Counted from the first letter of the stretch, positions 50,115 to 59,910 are shown. The stretch is DNA of 64,000 bases from Amycolatopsis sulphurea (GCF_002564045.1 NZ_PDJK01000002.1:2294001-2358000); one strand, 5' to 3'. The notes: generated by a model not told the origin, from the sequence alone. A program made the numbers and translations.

Positions 50115-52742
50115 CTAGGGGGTGTTCGGTTGCTCGGGCGGGGCGGGATCGCCGGTTGGCGTGTTCTTCGGCGGTTTCGGTGTGTGTGAGGGCTGCGTCG
50201 GCTCGGGCTGCCCGTCGACCGGTCGGCCCGGATCCTGCTGGTGGCCGCCACCGGGCTGGTTCCCGGGCCCGTTGCCGGTGCCCGGACCGGTGTCGGTGCC
50301 GGTCCCGGGGTTCTGGCCGGTCTGATCGGTACCCGGGGTGTTCGCGTCGGCAGGGTTGCCCTGGTCCGGGTTGTCGCCCTGGTTCGTGTCGGATGCGATG
50401 GAGCCGCCGCCGATCAGCGACACCTGGTCGAACCGCTCCCCCGGCTTGCCGCTGAGGTACTGCTTCATGAACTTCTCCCACAGCGGACCCGCGATGGTGG
50501 ACCCGAAGATCGGCGAGTTTCCCTTGCCGTGCAAGGCCTGGTCGCCGTCGGCGCCGACCCACGCGGCGACCGAGACGGATGGGGTGTAGCCGACCATCCA
50601 GGTCTGCGCGTTCGCGTTCGCCGCGGAGGCCGGCTCACCCGGCCGCTTGGTGTGCTGCTGGGTACCGGTCTTGCCCGCGCATTCGTGGCCGGACGGGCAG
50701 TTCAGCTTCGAGAAGCTGATCACCGGCTTCAGCGCGGCGGTCACGTTGCCCGCGATCTGCTTGCTCTGGTCGGCGTTGGCATCGGAGAACGCCGGCTTGC
50801 CCGCGGCGTCCGGTGCCTGGTAGGCGACCTCGTGCTGGGCGTTGGTCACCTTGGCCACGAAGTGCCGGTCGCGCTGCACCCCGTCCCCGGCGAACGTGGC
50901 GTACGCCGCTGCCATGTCCGCCGGGGTGATCCGGGTGTCCCCGCCGCCCAGGGAGATGTTGTTGTCCTTTGTGGAGATCTCCGACTGGCCGCCGTTCTCC
51001 TTGGTGCGCACGCCGGCGTCCTGTGCGGCCTGCTTGACCGGGCCCTGCTTGGTGACGTTGAGGACCATGTCGTAGAACACGGTGTTCGCGGAGATCTGCA
51101 TCGCGTGGGCCACCGTGCACGGGCCCGTGCAGCTGGAGCTGTCCCCGGCGTTGCGCACCACCCGGCCGTCGAACGTCCGGTTGTTACTGCCGTCGAACGT
51201 CGAGTTGATGCCCTTGCCCATCTTGAGGAACGCGGTGAGATCGAACGGTTTCATCGAGGAACCCGGGTTCTGCGGGGTGTTCGCCCAGTCCCGTCCGGCC
51301 TGCTTCTGGCCGTTCACGTCGAGAATCGCCTGCCCGCCGTAGTAGGCAAGCACCCCGCCGGTCTTCGGGTCCACCGCGACCAGCGCGTCGAGCAGCCGGT
51401 CGTCCGTCTGGCCCTTCAGCGCGTCGGTGGCCGCCTGGGTGGCCACCTCCTGCGCCTTCTTGTCGATGGTGGTCTGGATGGTGAGCCCGCTGGAGTAGTA
51501 CTTGTCCTCACCGAGCCCGTGCTGCTCCAGCTCCGCCTTCACCTGGTTGGCGATGAACCGGTACGGCTCGGTCGAATCGTCCTTGGACTCCGACAGCGGG
51601 ATCGGCGTCGGGAACTGCGCCGAGTGCCGCTGCTCCGGTGTGATGAAGTGGTTCTCCAGCATCCGGTCCAGCGCGGTATTCCAGCGGCCCTGCGCCACCT
51701 TCTGGTTCTCCGACCGGCCCGGCTGCTGGATCAGCCCGGCCAGCAACGCGGCCTCGGAGTAGTTCAGCTGCCCGACGTCCTTGTGGAAGAACGCCTGCGA
51801 AGCCGCGCCGATGCCGTAGGCACCGCGGCCGAAATAGATGATGTTCAGGTACGCGGTGATGATCTGCGCTTTGGAGTAGGTCTGGTTCATCTTGAACGAC
51901 TTGGCCAGCTCGGTCCACTTGCGGGTGAGCGTGGGCGCGTCGTTGTCGGTGGCTTTTTTGATGTACTGCTGGGAAATCGTGGACCCGCCGCCGCTGCCGC
52001 CGGTCAGCTGGCTGAACGCGGCGCGCACCAGGCCGGTGATATCGAACCCGGAGTTGGTCTCGAAGGTCGCGTCCTCGGTGGCGATCACCGCGCGCTTGAC
52101 CACTTCGGGGATCTGGTTCTCGGTGAGGATCTGCCGGTTGCCGCCGGGCGGGACGTCCTTGCCCATCGGGCTGCCGTCGGCGTACAGGTAGGTGACCGCC
52201 TGGTTCTGCGACTGCGCCACGCTCTGCGGGGAGGGCACGTCCACCAGGAAATAGGTGATCACGAAGGCGATCGCCGGGAGCACGATGAAGAGGCCGACGA
52301 ACGCGTAGGCGCAGCGCCGGATGATCTTCCATTTCCGCTTCTTGCGCTCTTCCGGGGTGCGGCCCTTCTTGTCCAGGTCTTCTCTGCCAGGCGGCGCCTG
52401 GGTGGGTTCGAGCCCGCCTGCCTCGGCGAACTCCTGGTCGGCCCGGCCGTCGTGGATGCGGTGCGTCATCAGCTCGGGTTCCGGCTGCGGCCCGGGCGGC
52501 GGAAACGGACGCCGTGGCCGGGGACGGCCCGGTCCGGGGGGCGGCGGCCGGTACCCCGGTGCCGGTCCGGCACCTGGCGGGGGCTGCGGGGAGCCGGGCG
52601 GCGGCGAGCCCGGTCCGGGAGGCGGGGATCCGGGGCGCTGCGGTCCGCGGGCCCACGGCGATGGTCCGGGAGGACCCGGAGGTGGTTGACGCCGCGGATC
52701 GGGATCCCGGTCTGGCCAGGAGCGGTTGCGGTCGTCGTTCAC
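50115..52742 (-). CDS. Class A penicillin-binding protein (tandem copy 2)
   Basis: An 875-residue bifunctional peptidoglycan synthase. The GTG at 52742 lies eight bases after GAGG. A roughly 170-residue Pro-rich cytoplasmic tail precedes one membrane helix (YAFVGLFIVLPAIAFVITYF). Glycosyltransferase domain: ATEDATFETNSGFD and GGSTISQQYIKKAT. Transpeptidase domain: active serine in SSMKPF, SANTVF and KTGTQQ. The C-terminal tail is Pro/Gly/Thr-rich. It lies 182 bases after a paralogue; M. tuberculosis has a single ponA1 at this place. Confidence 0.93.
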   Translation of the reverse strand: MNDDRNRSWPDRDPDPRRQPPPGPPGPSPWARGPQRPGSPPPGPGSPPPGSPQPPPGAGPAPGYRPPPPGPGRPRPRRPFPPPGPQPEPELMTHRIHDGRADQEFAEAGGLEPTQAPPGREDLDKKGRTPEERKKRKWKIIRRCAYAFVGLFIVLPAIAFVITYFLVDVPSPQSVAQSQNQAVTYLYADGSPMGKDVPPGGNRQILTENQIPEVVKRAVIATEDATFETNSGFDITGLVRAAFSQLTGGSGGGSTISQQYIKKATDNDAPTLTRKWTELAKSFKMNQTYSKAQIITAYLNIIYFGRGAYGIGAASQAFFHKDVGQLNYSEAALLAGLIQQPGRSENQKVAQGRWNTALDRMLENHFITPEQRHSAQFPTPIPLSESKDDSTEPYRFIANQVKAELEQHGLGEDKYYSSGLTIQTTIDKKAQEVATQAATDALKGQTDDRLLDALVAVDPKTGGVLAYYGGQAILDVNGQKQAGRDWANTPQNPGSSMKPFDLTAFLKMGKGINSTFDGSNNRTFDGRVVRNAGDSSSCTGPCTVAHAMQISANTVFYDMVLNVTKQGPVKQAAQDAGVRTKENGGQSEISTKDNNISLGGGDTRITPADMAAAYATFAGDGVQRDRHFVAKVTNAQHEVAYQAPDAAGKPAFSDANADQSKQIAGNVTAALKPVISFSKLNCPSGHECAGKTGTQQHTKRPGEPASAANANAQTWMVGYTPSVSVAAWVGADGDQALHGKGNSPIFGSTIAGPLWEKFMKQYLSGKPGERFDQVSLIGGGSIASDTNQGDNPDQGNPADANTPGTDQTGQNPGTGTDTGPGTGNGPGNQPGGGHQQDPGRPVDGQPEPTQPSHTPKPPKNTPTGDPAPPEQPNTP

Positions 52743-52856
52743 GTGCGGATCCTCTTCTCGGACTCGGGCGTGCTGCAGGCGCAGAACCCTCTCCGGGAGA
52801 GGACGCCCGAGCACGGGCCGAGGTTCACTCCACCGGGCGTATTCGTCCGAGAATCA

Positions 52857-52891
52857 GCGAAGGCCCTCCCCGGAACGGGAAGGGCCTTCGC
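52857..52891 (-). terminator. Hairpin between the two PBP genes
   Basis: GCGAAGGCCCT and CCCG pair with CGGG and AGGGCCTTCGC with one internal mismatch, loop GAA. It lies 34 bases after the stop of the first PBP gene, so the two PBPs may be separately transcribed. Confidence 0.75.
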
Positions 52892-52924
52892 CTGCTCAGC
52901 CTGTTTTTCCGGGTGGCTCTCCGG

Positions 52925-55759
52925 TCACCCGCCGCCACCACCGCCGGGGGGACCGAACCCGTTACCGGGCGGCTCACCACCGAGGACCGGCGGCTTGTTC
53001 GAGGTGGTCAGCGTCTTGCTGGAGCTGGGTGGGGTGCTCGGCGTGCTGGGTGCCTCGGTGCTGGGCGGCGGGGCCGTGGTCGTGGTCTCCGTGGTCTGGT
53101 TCTGGGTCTTGGGGGGCCGCGAGGCGGTCGTGGTCGGAGTGTCGACCGCCTGCTTGCCGATCGGGGCCACCTGGTCGAACTTCTCCGCCGGCTTGTCCTT
53201 CAGATAGGCGTCCATGAAGTCCTGCCAGGTCGGTCCGGCGATGGTGGACCCGAAGATCGGCTTGTTGTTCTTGTCGTGCAGCGGCTTGTTGCCGTCGCCG
53301 CCGATCCACGCGGCGACCGAGACGGACGGGGTGTAGCCCACCATCCAGGTCTGCGCGTTGCGGTCGTCGTAGGTGCTCGGATCGCCGTCCTGCGGGGAGT
53401 ACTGCTGGGTACCGGTCTTGCCCGCGCACTGATGGCCGGTGGGGCACTTCAGTTTCGAGTGCGCGATCACCGGGATCAGCGCCTCGGTCACGTTGCCCGC
53501 GATCTGCTTGCTCTTGTCGTTGTTCGGATCGAACGCCGGTTTGCCCTGGTTGGTGGTCAGGTCGAAGATCGTCTCGTCCTGGGCGTTCGTCAGCTTCGCG
53601 ACGAAGTGCTGGTCACGCCGCACCCCGCCGGAGGCGAACGACGAGTAGCCCGCCGCCATGTCCTCCGGCGTGACGGTCGTGGCACCACCACCGAGCGAGA
53701 TGTTCGCGTCCGCGGTGCCCAGCTTGCCCTTGCCCTGCGGGCCGGGCCGCACACCCGCTTCCTTGGCCGCGTCGGCGACTCGCGCTGGCTTCACGTCGTT
53801 GAGGACCATGTCGTAGAACACGGTGTTCACCGAAAGCTCCATGGCGGTCTTGACGGTGCACTGCTTGCTGCAGCTGGAACTGTCCCCCGCGTTGCGGACC
53901 TTTCGTCCGCCCAGCATGCGGTTGTTGCTGCCGTCGAAGGTTTCGCCGAGTCCCTTGCCCATCTTGAGGAAGGCGGTCAGGTCGTAGGCCTTCATGGACG
54001 AACCCGGGTTCTGCGGGGTGTTCGCCCAGTCCGTGGCGAGCTGGTCCTTGCCCTTGTCGTTCTTCACCGTGTTGGGGCCCCCGTAGTAGGCGAGGACCCC
54101 GCCCGTTCTCGGGTCGACCGCGACCAGCGCTCCCTTGATGTTCTGGTCGGTCTGGTCCTTCAGGTTGTCCTGGACGGCCCGCGCCGCTTCCTGCTGTGCC
54201 TTCGGATCGATCGTGGTGTGGATCTTCGCGCCGATGTTGTACAGCTTGTCCTGGTCGTAGCCCTTGGCTTCCAGCTCGTCGATGATGCGCTGCTGGATGA
54301 AGTAGTCGACGTTCCCGTTGTCCTTCTTCTGGGAACCCTTCGGGATCAGCGTGGGGAACACCGCGGCCTTGCGGTCGGCGGCGGAAAGCCAGTGGTTGGC
54401 CACCATCTGGTCCATCACGTAGGTCCAGCGCTTCATCGTGTACGTCTGGTCCTCGGAACGGCTGGGGCCCTGGATCAGCCCGGCCAGCAGCGCCGCCTCC
54501 GAGGGCGTGACCTGTGAAATGTCCTTGCCGTAGTACGCCTTCGCGGCCGCCGCCACGCCGTTCGCGCCGCGTCCGAAGTAGACGATGTTGACGTAACTGG
54601 TGAAGATGTCCGCCTTGGGCGTCTCGTTGTTCAGCTTGAACGACTTCACCAGCTCGGTCCACTTACGGGTCAGCGTGGGTGCGTCGTTCTTGGTGGCCTG
54701 CTTGATGTATTGCTGCGAAATCGTCGAACCACCGCCGGTACCGCCGGTGACCTGGTTGAACACCGAACGCGCGATGGCCATCACGTCGAAGCCGGAGTTG
54801 GTCTCGAAGGTGGCGTCCTCGGCCGCGTAGATCGCGTGCTTGATCACGTCGGGCACCTGGTTCGGCTGCAGCAGTTCGCGATCGCCGTCCGCGGGTACCG
54901 AGCGGCCCATCTGCTGATTGTTGCCGAAGTAGAAGGTGATCGGCTGGCTCTGCGTCGCCCGGATGTCCTGCGGTGTGGGCACCGAGACGGTGAAATAGGT
55001 GATCACGAACGCGATCGCGGGCACCACCACGAACAGCCCGACGCACGCGTAGAGCACCCGCCGGATGATTTTCCAGCGGCGCTTCTTGCGCTGCTTGGGC
55101 GTCAGGTCGGCTTTGCTCTTTTTCTTCTTGCCCTGCCCGTCTTCTTCGCCGTCCTCCGGTTCCGGTTCGGCCTCGGCGGCGAACTGCGCGTACTGGGTCT
55201 CGTCGTCGTGATCGTCGTACCGGTCGTCGTACGGGTCGTAGCCGAACGTGGTGCCGTTGTGCTCGGCGTGCGTGATCAGGTCCGGCTCGCGGTCCGGATA
55301 CTCCGGGGGCGGTATCGGCACGGGTACCGGTCGGCCATGCGGCGGGCGCCGGACGGGTCCGGACCGGCTGCCTGGCGGCGGGGGCTGGCGGAAGCCTTGC
55401 GGCGGACCGCCGTTCGGCCCCGGACGTCCGGCACCGGGTGGCGGCGGCTGACGGCGCGGCGGCGGGCCGTCCAGGATCCGGGACGGCTGGTTCTGCCGCG
55501 GGCGCTGCGGGCGGCGGGGCGGCTCGTCCCCGGACGGCCACTGCGGTCCGGGATCGTCTCCGCCGGGCCACGCGGGGCCGCCCGCCTGCGGGGCACGCGG
55601 CGGACGGGGGCCGCCCGCGGGGGGACGGCGGGGCGGGGCCGGGCGCCGGGGGGCCTCGCCGGCGGGCCAGCCGGGACCGGGGTCCTGCTCCGGCCAGTGG
55701 GCACGGCGAGGTGCATCAGGCTCCTGACCGGGCCAGGGGCGGTGGCGATCGTCGTTCAC
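52925..55759 (-). CDS. ponA1: Class A penicillin-binding protein, PonA1-like
   Basis: A 944-residue bifunctional peptidoglycan synthase, GTG at 55759 seven bases after GGGAGG. The very long Pro/Arg-rich cytoplasmic tail (about 220 residues) includes an acidic part (YDPYDDRYDDHDDE). Then come a Lys/Arg cluster and one membrane helix (CVGLFVVVPAIAFVITYF). Glycosyltransferase: AAEDATFETNSGFD, GGSTISQQYIKQAT. Transpeptidase: SSMKAYDL, SVNTVF, KTGTQQ. The end is Thr/Pro-rich, then a Gly run. The neighbouring DUF5318 and GT87 genes match the ponA1 locus of M. tuberculosis (Rv0049-Rv0051). Confidence 0.93.
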   Translation of the reverse strand: MNDDRHRPWPGQEPDAPRRAHWPEQDPGPGWPAGEAPRRPAPPRRPPAGGPRPPRAPQAGGPAWPGGDDPGPQWPSGDEPPRRPQRPRQNQPSRILDGPPPRRQPPPPGAGRPGPNGGPPQGFRQPPPPGSRSGPVRRPPHGRPVPVPIPPPEYPDREPDLITHAEHNGTTFGYDPYDDRYDDHDDETQYAQFAAEAEPEPEDGEEDGQGKKKKSKADLTPKQRKKRRWKIIRRVLYACVGLFVVVPAIAFVITYFTVSVPTPQDIRATQSQPITFYFGNNQQMGRSVPADGDRELLQPNQVPDVIKHAIYAAEDATFETNSGFDVMAIARSVFNQVTGGTGGGSTISQQYIKQATKNDAPTLTRKWTELVKSFKLNNETPKADIFTSYVNIVYFGRGANGVAAAAKAYYGKDISQVTPSEAALLAGLIQGPSRSEDQTYTMKRWTYVMDQMVANHWLSAADRKAAVFPTLIPKGSQKKDNGNVDYFIQQRIIDELEAKGYDQDKLYNIGAKIHTTIDPKAQQEAARAVQDNLKDQTDQNIKGALVAVDPRTGGVLAYYGGPNTVKNDKGKDQLATDWANTPQNPGSSMKAYDLTAFLKMGKGLGETFDGSNNRMLGGRKVRNAGDSSSCSKQCTVKTAMELSVNTVFYDMVLNDVKPARVADAAKEAGVRPGPQGKGKLGTADANISLGGGATTVTPEDMAAGYSSFASGGVRRDQHFVAKLTNAQDETIFDLTTNQGKPAFDPNNDKSKQIAGNVTEALIPVIAHSKLKCPTGHQCAGKTGTQQYSPQDGDPSTYDDRNAQTWMVGYTPSVSVAAWIGGDGNKPLHDKNNKPIFGSTIAGPTWQDFMDAYLKDKPAEKFDQVAPIGKQAVDTPTTTASRPPKTQNQTTETTTTAPPPSTEAPSTPSTPPSSSKTLTTSNKPPVLGGEPPGNGFGPPGGGGGG

Positions 55760-55835
55760 TGATGGGCCTCCCAGGCCGGCGCCGGGGTTCGGGACGGGCG
55801 CGGCGCCCGGTCCCATGCGGCGGTCGTGGTACTCG

Positions 55836-56237
55836 TCACTGGTCGGCGGTCCTCCGCGGCCGCCTGGGTTGCGGCTCACCCGTGCCGAGCACGTAGGAGA
55901 GGACCAGGTGGTTCCAGTGGCACGTCCGGCACACCTCTACGTCGTAGACGGTGAACTCGGCGAAAAGCGCGGCCATCCGGGTCAGTTCCGCGGGCGTGCG
56001 GGCCGATCCCGAGACGTGCTTGAGTTCGTCGCCGTAGACCCAGGAGACCAGGGTCAACGGCGCGCGGCGGCACATCGGGCAGGCGCGGTCCCCGGCTCTG
56101 CCGTGAAACTTCGCCGCCCGGAGCAGGTACGGGCTCGCGTCGCAGACCTCATGGTCGCCAACGCGTCCGGAGCGGACGGCGGCCAGCAGCGCACGGCGCT
56201 GCAAGGCGTAGTCCACGACCTGCCGCTGGTTTCGCAC
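55836..56237 (-). CDS. DUF5318-like protein (Rv0049 homologue)
   Basis: A 133-residue cytoplasmic protein, GTG start, beginning MRNQRQVVDYALQRRALLAAV. Two Cys pairs (RACPMCRRAPL; VEVCRTCHWNHL) look like a zinc ribbon. Its place next to ponA1 and divergent from padR is conserved with M. tuberculosis Rv0049. The role is unknown; linkage suggests a cell-wall-related function. Confidence 0.82.
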   Translation of the reverse strand: MRNQRQVVDYALQRRALLAAVRSGRVGDHEVCDASPYLLRAAKFHGRAGDRACPMCRRAPLTLVSWVYGDELKHVSGSARTPAELTRMAALFAEFTVYDVEVCRTCHWNHLVLSYVLGTGEPQPRRPRRTADQ

Positions 56238-56389
56238 GGAAGACAGACTACGGGCTCTTCCTGTGCTTGCAGCGCCCCCGGTCGACCGGTACCACGAGCA
56301 GCCATCCGGACACGCCGGAGATTCGATAACTCTCTGATGACGTTCCCTGCCTGCGCGGGGAACCCAGGGTTACGTCCGCCACTTCGATG

Positions 56390-56402
56390 TATCGGAGCGA
56401 TA
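56390..56402. promoter_or_regulatory. Candidate PadR operator
   Basis: TATCG-GAG-CGATA, a perfect 5-bp inverted repeat in an otherwise AT-richer patch (CGATGTATCGGAGCGATATAG). It lies about 95 bases upstream of the padR start in the divergent padR/DUF5318 intergenic region. PadR regulators commonly control themselves through such sites. Confidence 0.6.
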
Positions 56403-56497
56403 TAGTGGCCGAGTAGGTTGAGTGAGCCGGTTCCGCAGGGCCGTTCCAGATGGTCAACGGCACCGGCCGCGGTCTGTTCCCGAATGTGGGGTGCGGT

Positions 56498-57052
56498 GTG
56501 CTCGAACTCGCGATCCTCGGATTGCTGCACGAGGCGCCCATGCACGGGTACGTCCTGCGCAAACGTTTGCACGAGACGCTCGGCATGTTCCGGACGTTCT
56601 CGTACGGCTCGCTGTACCCGACGCTGCGCCGGTTGCTGCGGGCCGGTTACCTCGTCGAGGAGCTGGACGAGGCGGACGACCGGGCCTGGTCCCGGCGCGG
56701 CCGCCGGGTCTATCAGCTCACCGCCGAGGGCAAGGAGCGCTTCGCCGAGCTGCTCGGCGAAGCGGGCCCGGAGACCTGGGACGACGAGGGCTTCGGCGTC
56801 CACCTCGCGTTCTTCTCGCGGACACCGGCCGACGTCAGGATGCGAATCCTGGAAGGACGGCGCCGCCGCGTGGAGGAACGGCGGGAGGGCTTGCGCGTAG
56901 CGCTGGCTCGGGCCGAGGAGAAGATCGACCGCTATACCCGCGAACTGCACCGGCTCGGGCTGGAGTCGAGTGAGCGGGAGGTGCGCTGGCTCAACGAGCT
57001 GATCGCGCACGAACAGGCCGAGCAGCGCGGCCCGGAGCATCCGGGGCGCTGA
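56498..57052 (+). CDS. PadR family transcriptional regulator
   Basis: A 184-residue regulator. The winged helix is [40 protein letters not shown] and [14 protein letters not shown], followed by a long C-terminal coiled-coil for dimerisation ([20 protein letters not shown]). The GTG at 56498 makes the protein begin like M. tuberculosis Rv0047c; an ATG at 56450 would add 16 residues. It precedes ino1 by 65 bases on the same strand, as its homologue does, so it may control inositol synthesis or be co-transcribed with ino1. Confidence 0.9.
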   Translation: MLELAILGLLHEAPMHGYVLRKRLHETLGMFRTFSYGSLYPTLRRLLRAGYLVEELDEADDRAWSRRGRRVYQLTAEGKERFAELLGEAGPETWDDEGFGVHLAFFSRTPADVRMRILEGRRRRVEERREGLRVALARAEEKIDRYTRELHRLGLESSEREVRWLNELIAHEQAEQRGPEHPGR

Positions 57053-57117
57053 GCGGCGCCGCAGCGTGGCGGCAGCACAAGCAGATGGACAGAGAACGGA
57101 TTGAAGGAGAAACCGGC

Positions 57118-58206
57118 ATGGGCGAGAACCGCCGCGTTCGGGTGGCCATCGTGGGCGTCGGCAACTGCGCCTCGTCGCTGGTCCAGGGTGTGCAGTACTA
57201 CCGTGACGCGGATCCGGCCACCCGCGTGCCCGGCCTGATGCACGTCCAGTTCGGCGAGTACCACGTCCGGGACGTCGAGTTCGCCGCGGCGTTCGACGTG
57301 GATGCGAAGAAGGTCGGCCGGGATCTCTCGGAAGCGATCTCCGCCAGCGAGAACAACACCATCAAGATCGCCGACGTGCCGCCGCTCGGGGTGACCGTGC
57401 AGCGCGGGCACACCTACGACGGGCTCGGCCGCTTCTACCGCGAGACCATCGACGAGTCCGACGAGACCCCGGTGGACGTGGTCGCCGCGCTCAAGGCCGC
57501 CGACGTCGACGTGCTCGTCTCCTACCTGCCGGTGGGTTCGGAGGAGGCGGACAAGTTCTACGCGCAGGCCGCGATCGACGCCGGCGTGGCGTTCGTGAAC
57601 GCGCTGCCGGTGTTCATCGCCTCCGACCCGGTGTGGGCGAAGAAGTTCACCGACGCCGGCGTGCCGATCGTGGGCGACGACATCAAGTCGCAGGTCGGCG
57701 CCACCATCACGCACCGGGTGCTGGCCAAGCTGTTCGAGGACCGCGGGGTGCAGCTCGACCGCACCATGCAGCTCAACGTGGGCGGGAACATGGATTTCCT
57801 GAACATGAAGGAGCTGGAGCGGCTCGAATCGAAGAAAATCTCCAAGACCCAGTCGGTCACCTCGCAGGTGGACCGCGACCTGGGCAAGGGCAACGTGCAC
57901 ATCGGGCCGTCGGACTACGTGCAGTGGCTCGACGACCGCAAGTGGGCCTACGTGCGGCTGGAGGGCCGCGCGTTCGGCGACGTGCCGCTGAACCTGGAGT
58001 ACAAGCTCGAAGTGTGGGACTCGCCGAACTCGGCGGGCATCATCATCGACGCGGTGCGGGCCGCGAAGATCGCACTGGACCGCGGGATCGGCGGCCCGAT
58101 CCTGTCCGCGTCGTCCTACTTCATGAAGTCGCCGCCGGAGCAGTACGACGACACGACCGCGCGCGACGCGGTGGACAAGTTCATCCAGGGCGAGCTGGAG
58201 CGCTGA
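57118..58206 (+). CDS. ino1: Inositol-1-phosphate synthase
   Basis: A 362-residue enzyme that turns glucose 6-phosphate into inositol 1-phosphate with bound NAD+, the first step to phosphatidylinositol, lipoglycans and mycothiol. The NAD site is [16 protein letters not shown]. The catalytic region contains [15 protein letters not shown] and [13 protein letters not shown] with the later KTQSV. The ATG at 57118 follows AAGGAG at eight bases. It is the short actinobacterial form. The padR-ino1 pairing matches Rv0047c-Rv0046c. Confidence 0.96.
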   Translation: MGENRRVRVAIVGVGNCASSLVQGVQYYRDADPATRVPGLMHVQFGEYHVRDVEFAAAFDVDAKKVGRDLSEAISASENNTIKIADVPPLGVTVQRGHTYDGLGRFYRETIDESDETPVDVVAALKAADVDVLVSYLPVGSEEADKFYAQAAIDAGVAFVNALPVFIASDPVWAKKFTDAGVPIVGDDIKSQVGATITHRVLAKLFEDRGVQLDRTMQLNVGGNMDFLNMKELERLESKKISKTQSVTSQVDRDLGKGNVHIGPSDYVQWLDDRKWAYVRLEGRAFGDVPLNLEYKLEVWDSPNSAGIIIDAVRAAKIALDRGIGGPILSASSYFMKSPPEQYDDTTARDAVDKFIQGELER

Positions 58207-58228
58207 GCTCCCACTGCCGAGGTCCCGC

Positions 58229-58261
58229 TGCGGGGAGTCTGCCGACGGCGGGCTCCCCGCA
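58229..58261. terminator. Two-way hairpin between ino1 and a convergent gene
   Basis: TGCGGGGAG (58229-58237) pairs with CTCCCCGCA (58253-58261), and an outer CCCGC/GCGGG adds pairs. It sits in the 61 bases between convergent stops and can serve both genes. Confidence 0.75.
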
Positions 58262-58267
58262 GGCGGG

Positions 58268-59125
58268 TCACGGCAGGTCGGCGCAGATGAACTGGCTGTT
58301 CCCGGTGGTCTTCAGGACCATTTCGGACAGTTCCCGGCCGTGCCGGGCGGCGTACTCCGGCGGGGTGGAGACGGTGACCTGCCAGCCTTGTCCGGTCAGC
58401 CAGTCCACCGGATTCCGGCGTGCCTCCTGGGAGAACAGCTCGGTCAGCTGGACGCCGAGCCGCTCCGAGGTGCCCATATGCTGCATGTGGTCGCTCGCGC
58501 CGGCGAGGTTCTCGCCGGCGAGCCGTTCCACGCCGATCCGGCTGCCCGGGGCGGAGCAGGCGGCGATCAGGTCGAACAGCTGCTCCTCGACCGGCCCGGG
58601 CAGGTACATCAGCAGGCCTTCCGCGAGCCACACGGTGGGCCGGGTCCGGTCGAAACCGGTCTGTTCCAGTGCGGCGGGCCAGTTCTTGCGCAAGTCCGCG
58701 GCGACCGCGTGCCGCGTGCAGCGGGGTTTCGCGGCCAGGTCGTCGAACACGTCCTGCTTGAATTCGAGCACGCGGGGCTGGTCCACCTCGTAGAGGTCGC
58801 GACCGGTCAGGTCCAGCCGGTAGGCGCGCGCGTCGAGCCCGGCCGCCAGGATCACCACCTGCGGGGCGGGCGAACCGGTGATCAGCTCGTCGAAGTACCG
58901 CGATCGCAACCCCATGTAGGGACTCATCGAGGCCCAGACCGGGTCGTCGGTCGCCCGGGTCGGCAGCGGCCGCGGCGGCCGCGCGGCCCGGATGAACTCC
59001 GCGGCGAAGGGATCCTCGATCAGCCGGTCCGGCCGGGCGGTCTCGACCGCGCGGCAGGCCGCGATCCCCAGGGCGGTCAGCCCGATGCTGCTGACGATGT
59101 CCCATTCCCGATCCGGCGTGCCCAC
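58268..59125 (-). CDS. SAM-dependent methyltransferase, leucine-carboxyl-methyltransferase-like
   Basis: A 285-residue protein of the actinobacterial family of putative SAM-dependent O-methyltransferases that are abundant in mycobacteria. Signatures: SSIGLTALGIAACRA, LIEDPFAAEF, VVILAAGLDARAYRL (SAM motif), YEVDQPRVLEFK and WLAEGLLMYLP. Substrates are unknown; some members act in polyketide or lipid modification. It is convergent with ino1. Confidence 0.9.
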   Translation of the reverse strand: MGTPDREWDIVSSIGLTALGIAACRAVETARPDRLIEDPFAAEFIRAARPPRPLPTRATDDPVWASMSPYMGLRSRYFDELITGSPAPQVVILAAGLDARAYRLDLTGRDLYEVDQPRVLEFKQDVFDDLAAKPRCTRHAVAADLRKNWPAALEQTGFDRTRPTVWLAEGLLMYLPGPVEEQLFDLIAACSAPGSRIGVERLAGENLAGASDHMQHMGTSERLGVQLTELFSQEARRNPVDWLTGQGWQVTVSTPPEYAARHGRELSEMVLKTTGNSQFICADLP

Positions 59126-59234
59126 GTCCTGCCCTTCGCTGCCGAGCTTGCGATGCCGGGCAAGGATGGCATTCCGCGTCCGCCCGGCAGCGTGGCGAAC
59201 CCGGGATGCCGCCGGTTGTCGTAGGTGAGCTGTG

Positions 59235-59879
59235 TCACCGACCGGCTTTCAACGCCGCGGGCAGTGCGGTCAGGTTCGTCAGCACCGTGGCTCCCGCGAG
59301 CGCTTCGGGCTCCGGCGGGAAGTGTGTGTTCGGCGCGGCGTACACGGTCATGCCCGCGGCCTGTGCGGCGCGGAGGCCGTTGGTGGAGTCCTCCACCGCG
59401 GCGCATCGCTCGGGCGGGATTTCCAGCAGCATCGCGGCACGCAGGTATACGTCGGGGGCCGGTTTGCCGGCGGCGACCTCCTCACTCGACACCGCGACCG
59501 GCACCAGCGAGGTGAGGTCGCACGCGGTGAGAAAGGCGTGGATCAGCACCGGCGGCGACGAGCTGGCGATCGCGACCGGCCACCGGCGGGCGATCTCGCG
59601 CACCACCTCCGGGGCGCCGTCGATCACCGGCGGGCCCGCGGTGTAGCGGCTGGCCATCTCGTCGATCACGGTGTTCGCGATCTCGTCCGGCGTCAGCTGG
59701 GCGCCGAGGGTGTCCACCAGGTACCGGGCCCACTCCGGCGTGCTCATCCCCTGTTGCGCGCGGGTCGCCTCCGGCCGCCAGGTGCCTCCGTGTGCGGCGA
59801 CCACGGCGCGGCGCACCGCGTCCCAGGTCAACTCGGAATCCACCAATACCCCATCGAGGTCGAAAATCACCGCGTCCAT
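59235..59879 (-). CDS. HAD superfamily hydrolase (beta-phosphoglucomutase-like)
   Basis: A 214-residue phosphatase or mutase. HAD motif I is FDLDGVLVDSE (nucleophile Asp 8), motif II lies in VAIASSSPP, the Lys of motif III in AAGKPAPDVYL, and motif IV in CAAVEDSTNGLRAAQAAGM. The helical cap between motifs I and II is of type C1, as in beta-phosphoglucomutases and sugar phosphatases. An iron-box-like half site lies about 32 bases upstream. Confidence 0.9.
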   Translation of the reverse strand: MDAVIFDLDGVLVDSELTWDAVRRAVVAAHGGTWRPEATRAQQGMSTPEWARYLVDTLGAQLTPDEIANTVIDEMASRYTAGPPVIDGAPEVVREIARRWPVAIASSSPPVLIHAFLTACDLTSLVPVAVSSEEVAAGKPAPDVYLRAAMLLEIPPERCAAVEDSTNGLRAAQAAGMTVYAAPNTHFPPEPEALAGATVLTNLTALPAALKAGR

Positions 59880-59910
59880 GGCCTACAGCCTATCGGGTTC
59901 GCGAAGTTAT

